A stretch of DNA of 64,000 nt from Streptomyces sp. DH5. Its GTDB lineage: Bacteria; Actinomycetota; Actinomycetes; Streptomycetales; Streptomycetaceae. Positions 1 to 8,614 of the stretch are shown here, piece after piece (within the stretch, counting starts at the first letter, position 1; each line of letters opens with the position of its first letter). The translations under genes and the position numbers were made by a program. The stretch is from assembly GCF_020873915.1 (NCBI RefSeq), contig NZ_JAHWGP010000021.1, positions 85,463 to 149,462 on the forward strand, in the 5' to 3' direction. The notes beneath the pieces were generated by a model. That model searched no databases. It saw only the letters and a program-made list of their open reading frames with translations, and was not told the origin of the DNA.

Positions 1-1003
1 GCAGCAGGATCCGCTTCTCGCGCGGCGGCAGGTCCTCCAGCAGCGGTTTGAGCGACTCCCGGTACTCCACGCCCTCCAGCGCCTCGTCCTCGGCGCCGAG
101 GGTGTCGGCCACCGCCGGGGACTCGTCGTCGGTGTCGGGCACGTCCAGGGACAGCGTGGAGTACGCGTTCGCCGACTCCAGGCCCTCCAGGACCTCCTCC
201 TCGGAGATGGCCAGCTTCTCGGCCAGCTCGTGCACCGTGGGGGAGCGGCCGTGCAGCTGGGACAGCTCCGCCGTGGCGGTGGTGAGCGACAGCCGCAGCT
301 CCTGGAGCCGGCGCGGCACCCGCACCGCCCAGCCCTTGTCGCGGAAGTGCCGCTTGATCTCACCCACGACCGTCGGAGTGGCGTACGTCGAGAACTCCAC
401 GCCCCGGTCGGGGTCGAAACGGTCCACCGACTTGATCAGCCCGATGGTGGCGACCTGGGTCAGGTCGTCCAGCGGCTCACCGCGGTTGCGGAAGCGGCGC
501 GCGAGGTGCTCGACGAGCGGCAGGTGCATGCGCACCAGCCGGTTGCGCAGCTCCGCGTACTCGGGGGTGCCGTCCTGCAGCGCGCGCAGCTCGAGGAACA
601 GGGCGCGCGCACCGCTGCGGTCCTGCGGGTTGTGATGCGCGTGCGTGCCGTGGGTGCCCGGCACGCCCGGTGTGCTCCGCGCGCCCTGGGTACCGGGCGT
701 CCGCGGCGCCTCGTCCTCGGCGTGTCGCTCGTGCTCGCTCATCGCCTGGCCCGCTGCCCTTCCCCGAGCGCTCGCCTCGTCCGCCGTCGCCGGCTCCGTC
801 CGCGCGGCGACGCCCCCGTCGCCCCGGCCGGTGCCGGCCGGGGGCGTGTTCCGCGCGGCACCGCCGGGCTGCCCGCCGCCCGGCGGGACGGTCTCCGTGG
901 AGTCGTCCTCCGGATGCGGCCGGGCCTGCTCGGGGATGCCGTCGATGCCGTCCGGCACACGCTCGGCCGGCAGCTCCCGTGTGCCGCGTTCGTCGTCCCG
1001 CAC
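1..1003 (-). CDS. sigH: Stress/sporulation sigma factor SigH (SigB/SigF family), 3' end cut by the window
   Basis: Alternative RNA polymerase sigma factor of the SigB/SigF group, which directs RNA polymerase to stress and differentiation promoters. The visible part carries region 2 (RNRGEPLDDLTQVATIGLIK, then FDPDRGVEFSTYATPTVVGE), region 3 (RVPRRLQELR) and the start of region 4 (LPPREKRILL). Conserved homology begins near the internal ATG at 742. The frame stays open upstream with good codon use to a GTG at 1003 that has a GAGGACGG-like site, giving a roughly 87-residue acidic, Pro/Gly-rich extension. That extended form fits the known long products of Streptomyces sigH, so I use 1003 and note 742 as an alternative or internal start. 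About 25 C-terminal residues lie outside the window. It sits directly after ushX, whose stop is at 1021, so the two are probably co-transcribed. Confidence 0.88.
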   Translation of the reverse strand, partial: MRDDERGTRELPAERVPDGIDGIPEQARPHPEDDSTETVPPGGGQPGGAARNTPPAGTGRGDGGVAARTEPATADEASARGRAAGQAMSEHERHAEDEAPRTPGTQGARSTPGVPGTHGTHAHHNPQDRSGARALFLELRALQDGTPEYAELRNRLVRMHLPLVEHLARRFRNRGEPLDDLTQVATIGLIKSVDRFDPDRGVEFSTYATPTVVGEIKRHFRDKGWAVRVPRRLQELRLSLTTATAELSQLHGRSPTVHELAEKLAISEEEVLEGLESANAYSTLSLDVPDTDDESPAVADTLGAEDEALEGVEYRESLKPLLEDLPPREKRILL

Positions 1004-1020
1004 CGGCCCGTCCTCGCTTC

Positions 1021-1446
1021 TCACGCCGGCCCGGGTCCCGCGCCGCGCTGTTTGTAGAGGCTGATCGACACGGTCTTGTCCTCGTCCACGGCCGACGACA
1101 CCTTGCCCGCGAGCGCGGACAGGACGGTCCAGGCGAAGGTGTCCCGCGACGGAGCGTGACCGTCCGTGGTCGGCGCCGAGACGGTCACCTCGAGCGAGTC
1201 GTCGACGAGCCGGAAGACACAGCTGAGCACCGACCCCGGCACGGCCTGCTGGAGCAGGATCGCGCACGCCTCGTCGACCGCGATGCGCAGGTCCTCGATC
1301 TCGTCGAGGGTGAAGTCCAAACGGGCCGCGAGGCCGGCCGTGGCCGTACGCAGCACCGACAGGTAGGCCCCCGCGGCCGGCAGCCGGACTTCCACGAAGT
1401 CCTGGGTCGCGGGCTCGCCTGCGATCTGGGACACCCTCACCTCCAA
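1021..1446 (-). CDS. ushX: UshX/PrsH-type anti-sigma factor (RsbW-like)
   Basis: 141-residue protein of the RsbW/SpoIIAB HATPase family, located immediately upstream of sigH. It is therefore the expected antagonist that sequesters SigH. The N-box region is recognisable around LRIAVDEACAILL. The glycine boxes that normally follow (DxGxG) are not visible: the corresponding stretch reads VSAPTTDGHAPSRDTF. ATP binding may therefore be altered or absent. The gene is read leftward into sigH, and the sigH long-form start follows about 18 nt after its stop. Identification rests on family resemblance plus synteny. Confidence 0.82.
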   Translation of the reverse strand: MEVRVSQIAGEPATQDFVEVRLPAAGAYLSVLRTATAGLAARLDFTLDEIEDLRIAVDEACAILLQQAVPGSVLSCVFRLVDDSLEVTVSAPTTDGHAPSRDTFAWTVLSALAGKVSSAVDEDKTVSISLYKQRGAGPGPA

Positions 1447-1837
1447 GGTGGTACAAGCGTTTCAGGGCCGGTTCGCCCCCGGGCAACGCGCTACGTGGTT
1501 CAGCGGTGACGCTATCGCGCTCCCAGCGGTCCTGTCCCGGGACCCCGGCCACATGCTGTCACTCATAGTAAAACTACGGACACGCTGCGTGGCTAGGGGT
1601 CTGCGGCTCCCAAATGGGAAGAGCGCGCGCCGCATTGACGTACCCAGACGCCGGACCGTCGAACCGTCCGGCCCCCCGGGCCGCACCGGCGTGCCGGTGC
1701 GGCGAGGAGTCGCAGCATCCGACGTGGCCGCGGGCCGGGCAGCGCGTCGGCGTGCGTGCACTGTTTCATGACGGCCACAGTACGACGGGCGCGCGGGCGA
1801 CCGCGTCGGAAAGCGAGGGCGGCCGGACGCGGATGCG
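1447..1837. promoter_or_regulatory. Intergenic region upstream of ushX-sigH
   Basis: 391 bp between the ushX start and the next left-to-right reading frame. No coding signal is convincing on either strand. It should hold the ushX-sigH promoters, read leftward; several promoters are known for this locus in S. coelicolor. The least GC-rich part is about 1560-1625 (tcactcatagtaaaactacg), the best candidate for a -10/-35 zone. I could not assign individual promoter boxes with confidence. Confidence 0.45.
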
Positions 1838-2408
1838 ATGCCCCTGCTGTTGCTGGTGGCGGCGGTGGCCGTCGTGGTGTGGTGCCCGTGGGCGTACCCG
1901 GCGACCTGGCTGCCGCCGATGCCGCCGGCGGGGATCAGGGAGCGCGAGGGGAGGCCCGGCCGGAAGAGCCCGTTCCTGGTGGTGTGGGCCGGCGCCACTC
2001 GCCGACCGGCCGCGCAGCGTCCTGGAGCGCGGACGCAACACCGTCCGGGAACGGCCCGGGCAGGTCGCCCCGGTCCCCGGGGAGCCGGTGGACCACACCT
2101 GCCGGCGGCCGGCACGGGAGGTGATCGGCGCAGAGCGTGCGAGGTCTCCGTCAGGCTGCGCGACGGCCGCCACATCGACGACGAGGTGCTCCGGACACTG
2201 CTGCGCCGCCTGGACCTGGAGGAGGCGGCCGCCCACCGCGAGACGATCCTGACCGCCCGCCCCGAGCCTCCGGATCGATCCGCCCCCGGAGTTCCGGGCC
2301 CGCCGTCGTCCCGGGGCGAGCCGCGACCGCGCGGTCGCGGTTCCGGGCCTCAGGGGCGAGGTCCCGGCGGGCCGTCGGTGTGGTGTTCCGGGAACGGGCG
2401 CCCGGTGA
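1838..2408 (+). pseudogene. Frame-disrupted gene for a small membrane-anchored protein
   Basis: Good Streptomyces codon bias jumps between frames. The first part opens with MPLLLLVAAVAVVVWCPWAY, a probable signal anchor, and runs to about 1996. It then continues one frame over as LADRPRSVLERGRNTVRERP up to about 2135, and returns to the first frame as CEVSVRLRDGRHIDDEVLRT up to about 2265. A further shift to a tail beginning RIDPPPEFRARRRPG and stopping at 2408 is possible. Two or three small indels would restore one protein of about 150-190 residues. It is either a decaying gene or a sequencing artefact. No family recognised. It ends convergent with the PLP enzyme. Confidence 0.5.
2321..2340. 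terminator. Perfect palindrome, probable bidirectional terminator
   Basis: CCGCGACCGCGCGGTCGCGG reads identically on both strands, giving a 10-bp GC stem without a loop spacer. It lies just beyond the 3' end of the leftward PLP enzyme gene and inside the tail of the rightward disrupted gene, where convergent transcripts would meet. No T-run follows, which is common in Streptomyces. Confidence 0.4.
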
Positions 2409-3303
2409 TCACCGCCGCGACCGTGCTCCCGCGCGGGAACGCCCCCTCCTCCACGAGGGTGACAAGGGCACAAAGCAACTTGGCGACATAGACACGCTCC
2501 ACGGGGACGCCGTGACGGTGTTCGAAGTCCTGAGCGAACGCCTCGAGTTCCGGTGTCGTACGCGCGAACCCGCCGAAGTGGAAGCGGTCCTCCAGGCTCC
2601 AGTCACCGCGCGGTCCGCCGAACGCCGCCGTCTGCAGCGCTCGTACCGCGTCGGTCAGGAAGCCGCCCCTGAGGACGGGTATGCCCAGCACGCGCACGCC
2701 GTCACCGGCCCCGGCGGCCAGCCCCGCGAGGGTTCCGCCGGTGCCGCAGGCGACCGCCGCCACGTCCGCGTGGCCGGCCAGTTCCGCGCCCAGCGCCCGG
2801 CAGCCGCGCACGGCGGCGGCGTTGCTGCCGCCCTCGGGCACGACGTACGCGTCCCCGGCGCCCGCCGCCCGCAGGACGGCGGCGAGGGTGTCCGGCTCGG
2901 TCTTGCGCCGGTACGCCGAGCGGTCGACGAAGTGCAGCCGCATGCCGTCGGCCGCGCACCGGGCGAGTGACGGATTGAGCGGTCGGCCGGCGAGTTCCTG
3001 GCCGCGCACCACGCCGACCGTGCGCAGCCCGAGCAGCCGGCCGGCGGCGGCCGTGGCCCGCAGGTGGTTGGAGTACGCGCCGCCGAAGGTGAGCACGGTC
3101 CGCCCGGCGGCCTCGCGGAGGTTCGGCACGAGCTTGCGCCACTTGTTGCCGATCAGCTCGGGATGGATCAGGTCGTCCCGCTTCAGCAGGAGCCGCACCC
3201 CGTGCCGCTCGAACCGGCCGTCCAGGACCTCGCACAGCGGCGAGGGAAGCCGCGGACGCAGCCCCGCGAGGGAGCCGGTGCCGGGGTCGTCGGAGCTGGT
3301 CAC
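2350..3303 (-). CDS. PLP-dependent D-cysteine desulfhydrase / ACC deaminase family enzyme
   Basis: 317-residue fold-type II PLP enzyme. The Schiff-base lysine lies in LIGNKWRKL (K54). The family nucleophile serine lies in FGGAYSNHLRA (S78, followed by N79-H80). A phosphate-binding glycine loop appears as ACGTGGTLAGL. Relatives deaminate 1-aminocyclopropane-1-carboxylate or break D-cysteine into pyruvate, sulfide and ammonia. Sequence alone does not decide, but the non-plant-associated context favours D-cysteine desulfhydrase. The ATG at 3303 starts the conserved region about 20 residues in. It is probably monocistronic, 132 bp downstream of the amidase on the same strand. Confidence 0.82.
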   Translation of the reverse strand: MTSSDDPGTGSLAGLRPRLPSPLCEVLDGRFERHGVRLLLKRDDLIHPELIGNKWRKLVPNLREAAGRTVLTFGGAYSNHLRATAAAGRLLGLRTVGVVRGQELAGRPLNPSLARCAADGMRLHFVDRSAYRRKTEPDTLAAVLRAAGAGDAYVVPEGGSNAAAVRGCRALGAELAGHADVAAVACGTGGTLAGLAAGAGDGVRVLGIPVLRGGFLTDAVRALQTAAFGGPRGDWSLEDRFHFGGFARTTPELEAFAQDFEHRHGVPVERVYVAKLLCALVTLVEEGAFPRGSTVAAVITGRPFPEHHTDGPPGPRP

Positions 3304-3435
3304 CGGGACATTGTCGCCCGGGAGGGCCCCGCGCGGCAGCCGACCCCGGCGGCTGCGGAGGCGCGGCCCCGGCCCTCACGGCCGGTACGGGTGTCCGCCC
3401 GCACCGGCTGCGGGGTGCGCGGGAGCACCGGTGCG

Positions 3436-4026
3436 TCACTTCAGACGGTCGCCGATGCGCTTCCTCATCGACGTCATCGTGAATCCCCGCGGGTCCGGCT
3501 TGCCTGGCTGCCACTCCAGGTGCCCGATGACGGACCGCTCGTTCCAGCCGTGGTGGCGGCAGACCGCGGCCGAGGCCTTCTCGATCGCCTCCAGCTGGGC
3601 CGCCGGCCAGGGGTCCTTGCCGTCGCCCAGGTTCTCGCACTCGAAGCCGTAGAAGTGCCGGTTGCCGTCGGTGTTCGCCTCGTTGTCCGGCGGCAGCCGC
3701 CTCTCGGCGATCACCGCGCGCAGCACGTCGTCGTCGCCGAGCCCCGCGTGGTTCGCCCTGCCGTAGCCGACCAGGTGGACCCGGCCGTCCTTGGTGATGA
3801 CGCCGTGGCACAGCGGACCGGGCAGGCCCGAGTAGCCCTTGCGGCACAGCTCCACGGTCTTGGCGCTGCCCTTGGTGACCGTGTGGTGGATCATCACGCC
3901 GTGCACCGGGCCCCACGGGCCCTTGTGGTTGCGGTTGTGGTCGCGCCAGTCGCCGACCTCGACGACCGTGAGCCCTTCCGCCTTCAGTGCGCGCAGGAAC
4001 GCGCTCGCGGACATGGGTGGGGCCAT
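3436..4026 (-). CDS. N-acetylmuramoyl-L-alanine amidase (Amidase_2/PGRP fold)
   Basis: 196-residue zinc amidase predicted to cut the amide between MurNAc and L-Ala in peptidoglycan. A zinc-ligand histidine lies in VMIHHTVTKG (about residues 45-54). Later ligands are expected in the CHGVI and IGHLEWQPGKPDPRGF segments. A GGAGG ribosome site lies 5 nt before the ATG at 4026. No signal peptide or cell-wall-binding repeat is visible, so it resembles phage-endolysin-type or cytoplasmic amidases more than a secreted one. Its start is 290 bp from the divergent encapsulin gene, so the two share an upstream region. Confidence 0.85.
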   Translation of the reverse strand: MAPPMSASAFLRALKAEGLTVVEVGDWRDHNRNHKGPWGPVHGVMIHHTVTKGSAKTVELCRKGYSGLPGPLCHGVITKDGRVHLVGYGRANHAGLGDDDVLRAVIAERRLPPDNEANTDGNRHFYGFECENLGDGKDPWPAAQLEAIEKASAAVCRHHGWNERSVIGHLEWQPGKPDPRGFTMTSMRKRIGDRLK

Positions 4027-4315
4027 GACCGCCTCCTTCGTGCCATGTGGCAGCCGCCGTGCGCGGCCGCCTGGTACAGGCCCTATTGCCGAAAAGGAGT
4101 GTGGTCACTTTCCGTTCGGGTCCTGTGCGACTCGATCCGGACAGCCGGCTTGCGCTGCCCGGCCGAGGGATGCCGCGCGTGTGCCCACACCTCGCAAGAT
4201 CCAATCCCGCTCGATCGGGTAATGGCGCGGACACGTTGCGTGAGGAACGCTTGATCGCGCAGGGCGACGTCCGGTGAGGCCGGACGTGCACCACCACCGG
4301 GGAGGGCAATTCCTT

Positions 4316-5722
4316 ATGTCGGTAGGCGAAGAGGTCCGCACGGAGCAGGCCGGGCAGCAGCAGAGCCTCGGTACGGCCGCCGCGCGGAACCTGGCCACCA
4401 CGACCAAGTCCGTGCCGCAGATGCAGGAGATCAGCTCGCGCTGGCTGCTGCGCATGCTGCCCTGGGTCGATGTGCAGGGTGGTACGTACCGGGTGAACCG
4501 GCGGCTGACGTACGCCGTGGGCGATGGCCGGATGGCGTTCGTGAAGACCGGCGACCGCGTCGAGATCATCCCGGCGGAGCTGGGCGAACTTCCGGTACTG
4601 CGGTCGTACGGGGACGAGGAGGTGCTGGCGGAACTGGCCTCCCGCTGCCGGCAGCGGGAGATCGAGGCCGGCCAGGTGATCGCCTCCTTCGGCAGTCCGG
4701 CCGACGAGGTGTACCTGCTGGCGCACGGCCGTGTGGAGCGGGTCGGCACCGGCCCCTACGGCCAGGACGAGTCCCTCGGGGTCCTCGCCGACGGCGCCTA
4801 CTTCGGCGAGCAGGCACTGCAGGGCGAGGACGCCGTCTGGGAGTACACGGCCCGCACCCTCACCGCCTGCACGGTCCTGGTGCTGCCCCGCGAGGCGGTC
4901 GAGCAGGTCGCCGAGCGGTCGGAGGGCCTGCGCGAGCACCTCCGACGGCGCCTCGAGGTACCCGGGCAGCGCACCAACAAGTACGGCGAGAAGGAGATCG
5001 ACCTCGCGTCCGGTCACAGTGGGGAGCCGGACATCCCGCACACCTTCGTCGACTACGAGGCCAGGCCCCGCGAGTACGAACTCAGCGTCGCCCAGACCGT
5101 GCTGCGCATCCACTCCCGCGTGGCCGACCTCTACAACCAGCCCATGAACCAGACGGAGCAGCAGCTCCGGCTGACGGTGGAGGCGCTGAAGGAGCGCCAG
5201 GAGCACGAGCTCGTCAACAACCGCGACTTCGGTCTGCTCCACAACTGCGAGTACGACCAGCGGATCCAGCCGCACGACGGGGTGCCGGGCCCCGACGACC
5301 TGGACGAGCTGCTCAGCCGGCGGCGCGGGACCAGGCTGCTGCTCGCCCACCCGCGCGCGATCGCCGCGTTCGGCCGCGAGCTCAACAGGCGGGGGCTCGT
5401 CCCGGAGACCGTCGACATGGGCGGCAACCGCATTCCCACCTGGCGGGGGGTGCCCATCTTCCCGTGCAACAAGATCCCGGTGAGCGAGGCCCGTACGACC
5501 TCCATCATCGCCCTGCGCACCGGCGAGGAGGACCAGGGCGTCATCGGTCTGCGGGCCACCGGCATCCCCGACGAGATCGAGCCGAGCCTGTCCGTGCGGT
5601 TCATGGGCATCAACGAACAAGCCATCATCAAGTACCTGGTCACGGCCTACTACTCGGCCGCGGTCCTGGTACCGGACGCGCTGGGCGTCCTGGAGGACGT
5701 CGAGATCGGCCGCTGGCGGTGA
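4316..5722 (+). CDS. eshB: Family 2B encapsulin shell protein with cyclic-nucleotide-binding insert (EshA/EshB type)
   Basis: 468-residue protein with an N-arm (about 1-45), an HK97-type shell fold interrupted at about 90-210 by a cNMP-binding domain, and a long shell C-terminal part. The cNMP part shows the phosphate-cassette-like FGEQALQG followed by [13 protein letters not shown]. Shell-type sequence includes [11 protein letters not shown]-like and [20 protein letters not shown] segments before and after residue 280, and it ends [20 protein letters not shown]. Family 2B encapsulins assemble into icosahedral compartments and load a terpene-pathway enzyme. EshA of S. griseus, needed for normal differentiation, belongs to this family. 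The start is the ATG at 4316 with GGGAGGG upstream; the longer reading frame from 4274 lacks such a site. The next gene, 133 bp downstream on the same strand, is the likely cargo. Confidence 0.9.
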   Translation: MSVGEEVRTEQAGQQQSLGTAAARNLATTTKSVPQMQEISSRWLLRMLPWVDVQGGTYRVNRRLTYAVGDGRMAFVKTGDRVEIIPAELGELPVLRSYGDEEVLAELASRCRQREIEAGQVIASFGSPADEVYLLAHGRVERVGTGPYGQDESLGVLADGAYFGEQALQGEDAVWEYTARTLTACTVLVLPREAVEQVAERSEGLREHLRRRLEVPGQRTNKYGEKEIDLASGHSGEPDIPHTFVDYEARPREYELSVAQTVLRIHSRVADLYNQPMNQTEQQLRLTVEALKERQEHELVNNRDFGLLHNCEYDQRIQPHDGVPGPDDLDELLSRRRGTRLLLAHPRAIAAFGRELNRRGLVPETVDMGGNRIPTWRGVPIFPCNKIPVSEARTTSIIALRTGEEDQGVIGLRATGIPDEIEPSLSVRFMGINEQAIIKYLVTAYYSAAVLVPDALGVLEDVEIGRWR

Positions 5723-5855
5723 CCGTCCGCGAGCGCCCGTGCCGCGTGCCGTGTCCCCGGTCGCCGGGGCGGGTAGACCTCCTGGGAACGTGCTCGACGG
5801 GCGCACAAGCGCCGTTCCTCCGCTCCTCCACCGAGCCGGTGCAAGGGGGAAGCCG

Positions 5856-6965
5856 ATGACGGAGTCCATCACGGAGCCGCAGACGGGGCGTGCGACGGAA
5901 GTTCCCCGCGAGGGCCCCGCGGTGCCGGAGCAGCGTGCCGGGGGCGGGCACGAGGCGACGGTGCTGCTGGCCCGGGCCCGGGCCGCGGTCGACCCGGTGC
6001 TGCGGACCGCCCTCGACTCGCTGCCCGCACCCGCGCGCCGGATCGCGCTCCACCACTTCGGCTGGCAGGAGGCGGACGGCACGGCGGCCCACGGAGGGCC
6101 GGGCAAGGCCCTCCGCCCCGCCCTGGTGCTCGCCGCGGCCTGCGCGGCGGGCGGCCCCACCGCCCGGGCGGCCGCTGTGCGGGCGGCGGCGGCCGTGGAA
6201 CTGGTCCACAACTTCACGCTGTTGCACGACGACGTGATGGACCGGGACACCACCCGCCGGCACCGGCCGACCGCATGGACGGTGTTCGGGGACGCGGGCG
6301 CGATCCTCGCGGGGGACGCCCTCCAGGCGCTCGCCCTGCGGCTGCTCGCCGAGGAACCGCATCCGGCGGCCCGTGCGGCGTCGGTCCGGCTCGCCGACTG
6401 CGTGATCGAGCTGTGCGCGGGGCAGCACGCGGACACCGACCTGGAACGGCGCGCCCCCGGCGAGGTCACCCTCGCCGAGACGCTCGCCATGGCCGAGGCG
6501 AAGACCGGAGCCCTGCTGGGCTGCGCGTGTGCGATCGGGGCGCTGTACGCGGGCGCCGGGGAGGCGGACGTGAGGGCACTCGACGCGTTCGGCCGGGAGG
6601 CGGGGCTGGCCTTCCAGCTCATCGACGACGTGATCGGCACCTGGGGCGATCCGCGCCGCACCGGCAAGCCGGCCGGTGCGGACCTGGCCGCCCGCAAGAA
6701 GTCCCTGCCGGTGGTGGCCGCGCTCACCTCCGGCACCCCGGCGGCCGCCGAACTCGCCTCGCTCTACGCCACCCCTCACCGCAAGGAGGACCTGGAACAC
6801 ATCGTCCGCGCGGTGGAACGCGCGGGCGGCCGGGACTGGGCCCAGGCCGAGGCGGCCGACCGGATGGCCCGGGCGATGCAGGCAGTGGCCCGCGCGGTGC
6901 CCGATCCGGAAGCGGCGGGCGGGCTGCTGGCCCTCGCCGAGTTCGTGACCCGGCGCAGCACCTGA
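5856..6965 (+). CDS. Polyprenyl diphosphate synthase, likely encapsulin cargo
   Basis: 369-residue trans-isoprenyl diphosphate synthase of the GGPP-synthase type, condensing isopentenyl diphosphate onto allylic diphosphates. The first aspartate-rich motif is LLHDDVMDRDTTRRHRP (DDxxD). The second site reads QLIDDVIGTWGDPRRTGKP, the bacterial variant with DDxxG and a later Asp. GGPGKALRPAL supplies the diphosphate-binding lysine/arginine. The first ~35 residues are Glu/Pro/Gly-rich and look disordered, as expected for an N-terminal cargo-loading extension in Family 2 encapsulins. AAGGGGGA precedes the ATG at 5856. It follows the shell gene on the same strand with only 133 bp between. Encapsulation is inferred from this layout and the extension, not shown. 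Confidence 0.88.
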   Translation: MTESITEPQTGRATEVPREGPAVPEQRAGGGHEATVLLARARAAVDPVLRTALDSLPAPARRIALHHFGWQEADGTAAHGGPGKALRPALVLAAACAAGGPTARAAAVRAAAAVELVHNFTLLHDDVMDRDTTRRHRPTAWTVFGDAGAILAGDALQALALRLLAEEPHPAARAASVRLADCVIELCAGQHADTDLERRAPGEVTLAETLAMAEAKTGALLGCACAIGALYAGAGEADVRALDAFGREAGLAFQLIDDVIGTWGDPRRTGKPAGADLAARKKSLPVVAALTSGTPAAAELASLYATPHRKEDLEHIVRAVERAGGRDWAQAEAADRMARAMQAVARAVPDPEAAGGLLALAEFVTRRST

Positions 6966-7151
6966 CGGCCCGCCGTCCCCCTGTCCCCGGACCACCCGTG
7001 CCGTGCGGCTCCTGACTCCGCACGGCAGGGGGGATCCGGCCCGGCGGGTCCCGCACTTCCCCACGATGTGCGGGGCCCGCCCTCTCGGCGACGGTGCCCC
7101 TATAGGGTCAACACCCGTACGGGAAACGACGGTTGAGGTGGAGGGGCGGAC

Positions 7152-7793
7152 ATGGGTGTGGCGATCCGGACGGCTGGGGACGACGACCGGGAGCTGATAG
7201 TCCGCCTCCTGGACGAGGCGTTCCAGGACGACCCGGTCAGCGGCTGGGTCTTCCCGGGCCGGGAGTACCGCCGCGCGACGCACCACAAGCTCATGGCGGC
7301 CTTCACCGACGTCGTGCTCGCCGACGGGCGCATCGACATCACCGAGGACGGCTCCGCCTGTGCCCTGTGGATGTCCGTCCCCGCGGAGGTCTCCGGCGAC
7401 GCCGAAGCCGGTGCCGAGGACCGCCCGGAGGACGACGGCTTCGCGCGGACGCGCCAGGACGTCGACCCCGACAACGAGCGGGTGGAGCTGATCGGCCGGC
7501 TCACGGCGGCCGTCCACCCCTCGGGCCGGGCCCACGAGTACCTGTGGATGATCGGCGTCACCCCCGGCCGTCAGGGCGAGGGCCTCGGCAGCGCGCTGAT
7601 CGGTTCCGTCCTGGACCGCTGCGACCGGGAGGGGCGGGCGGCGTACCTGGAGGCGAGCAACGAGCGCAGCCGTCTGCTGTACGAACGCCTCGGCTTCGAG
7701 GCGGCCGGTGAGCCCCTGGCCCTGCCGGAGGGCCCGTTCATGTGGCCGATGTGGCGCGAGCCCCGGCCCACGGGCTCCGGCCACCAGGACTAG
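7152..7793 (+). CDS. GNAT-family N-acetyltransferase
   Basis: 213-residue acetyl-CoA-dependent acetyltransferase. Acetyl-CoA-binding motif A is clear in IGVTPGRQGEGLGSALIGSV (about residues 136-155), followed by EASNERSRLLYERLGFEAAG, the usual motif B segment. The middle (about 70-110) holds an acidic insertion relative to minimal GNATs. The ATG at 7152 has GAGGTGGAGGGG upstream. It is separated from the prenyl synthase by 186 bp containing a possible -10 (tatagggt near 7100), so it probably has its own promoter. Substrate unknown. Confidence 0.8.
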   Translation: MGVAIRTAGDDDRELIVRLLDEAFQDDPVSGWVFPGREYRRATHHKLMAAFTDVVLADGRIDITEDGSACALWMSVPAEVSGDAEAGAEDRPEDDGFARTRQDVDPDNERVELIGRLTAAVHPSGRAHEYLWMIGVTPGRQGEGLGSALIGSVLDRCDREGRAAYLEASNERSRLLYERLGFEAAGEPLALPEGPFMWPMWREPRPTGSGHQD

Positions 7794-7959
7794 GAGCGGC
7801 CCTGGCCCCGCAGCCGTCCTCCCCGCCCCGTCCGGGTGCGGAAGGGACGTTCGGCCCTGGTCGCCGACGGCCGTCCGGACTTCACTGGCTCGCGACCAGC
7901 GCCCGTCGGCCGCACCGAGCGGTGCGGCGGAGGGCGGACGACGAGACGGCGGGAGCACG

Positions 7960-8496
7960 ATGAGCGCGGCGGGCGGCGGCGGGACGGACGGGGACATCGT
8001 GGTGGTGGGGCACGCGGATCTGGCCCCGGACGCCGTCCCGCTGGTGGAGGCCGCGCTGCGGGCCCGGCCGGCAGACCACCCGGACCGTGGCGGCATGGCC
8101 ACGGTGCGCACGGGCGCCGGGACGCCCCTGGCGTCCGGCCGGGCCGCGCGGGCGTCGGGCCGCCCGCTGGCCGTGGTGATCCCGACCCGGACCGGGGTGC
8201 CGGCCATGCCGCCCCCGCACGACCGGATGGCGACCGGTGAACTGCTCACCCTCGCCGACCAGGTGCGTCTGGTGGCCTACGACCCGGTGGACCGCGCCTC
8301 CTGCACAGGCGCCGACGAGCGTCTCGTCGCGGTCGGCGGGCTCCTGCCGGCGGTCTGGGACGGCTCACCGTCCAACGGCCGCGACGCCACGGCCCACCTG
8401 GTGACCTACGCCCGCGCACGGGGCGTCCCGGTGGAGGTCGTGTGGCCCGGGGGTGCCGCCCGGCAGGCGGTGTGGCCGGCGGCCATCCCGGACTGA
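7960..8496 (+). CDS. Uncharacterised protein with a SLOG/LDC-like nucleotide-binding fold
   Basis: 178 residues. It opens with a Gly-rich segment, then a beta-alpha start [11 protein letters not shown], and contains [13 protein letters not shown] and [20 protein letters not shown] followed by [14 protein letters not shown]. The pattern AVWDGxPSxGxxATA, with a late VxVVWPxGA strand, is characteristic of small SLOG-type proteins that may bind or cleave nucleotides. The ATG at 7960 follows GGGAG; the open frame extends upstream without a better start. Function not assigned. It precedes ctaD by about 120 bp on the same strand. Confidence 0.6.
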   Translation: MSAAGGGGTDGDIVVVGHADLAPDAVPLVEAALRARPADHPDRGGMATVRTGAGTPLASGRAARASGRPLAVVIPTRTGVPAMPPPHDRMATGELLTLADQVRLVAYDPVDRASCTGADERLVAVGGLLPAVWDGSPSNGRDATAHLVTYARARGVPVEVVWPGGAARQAVWPAAIPD

Positions 8497-8614
8497 ACAC
8501 AGGGACCATCGGCCCCCGGCCCGGGACCCGCACAGGGCCCCTTCGACCCATGCGGGCCCCTCCCCCCGCCGCCGATCATGGGGCGCGCGAAACAGCTGGG
8601 GAGGAAGACATCCG

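Noticed and set aside
1462-2175. 237-codon minus-strand frame upstream of ushX
   Set aside because: Arg/Pro-rich composition without third-position bias; overlaps the promoter region and the disrupted gene.
2702-6736. Reading frame of 1344 codons on the minus strand
   Set aside because: It runs antisense through the amidase, encapsulin and prenyl synthase genes, with Arg/Ala/Pro-rich composition and no family resemblance; a high-GC shadow.
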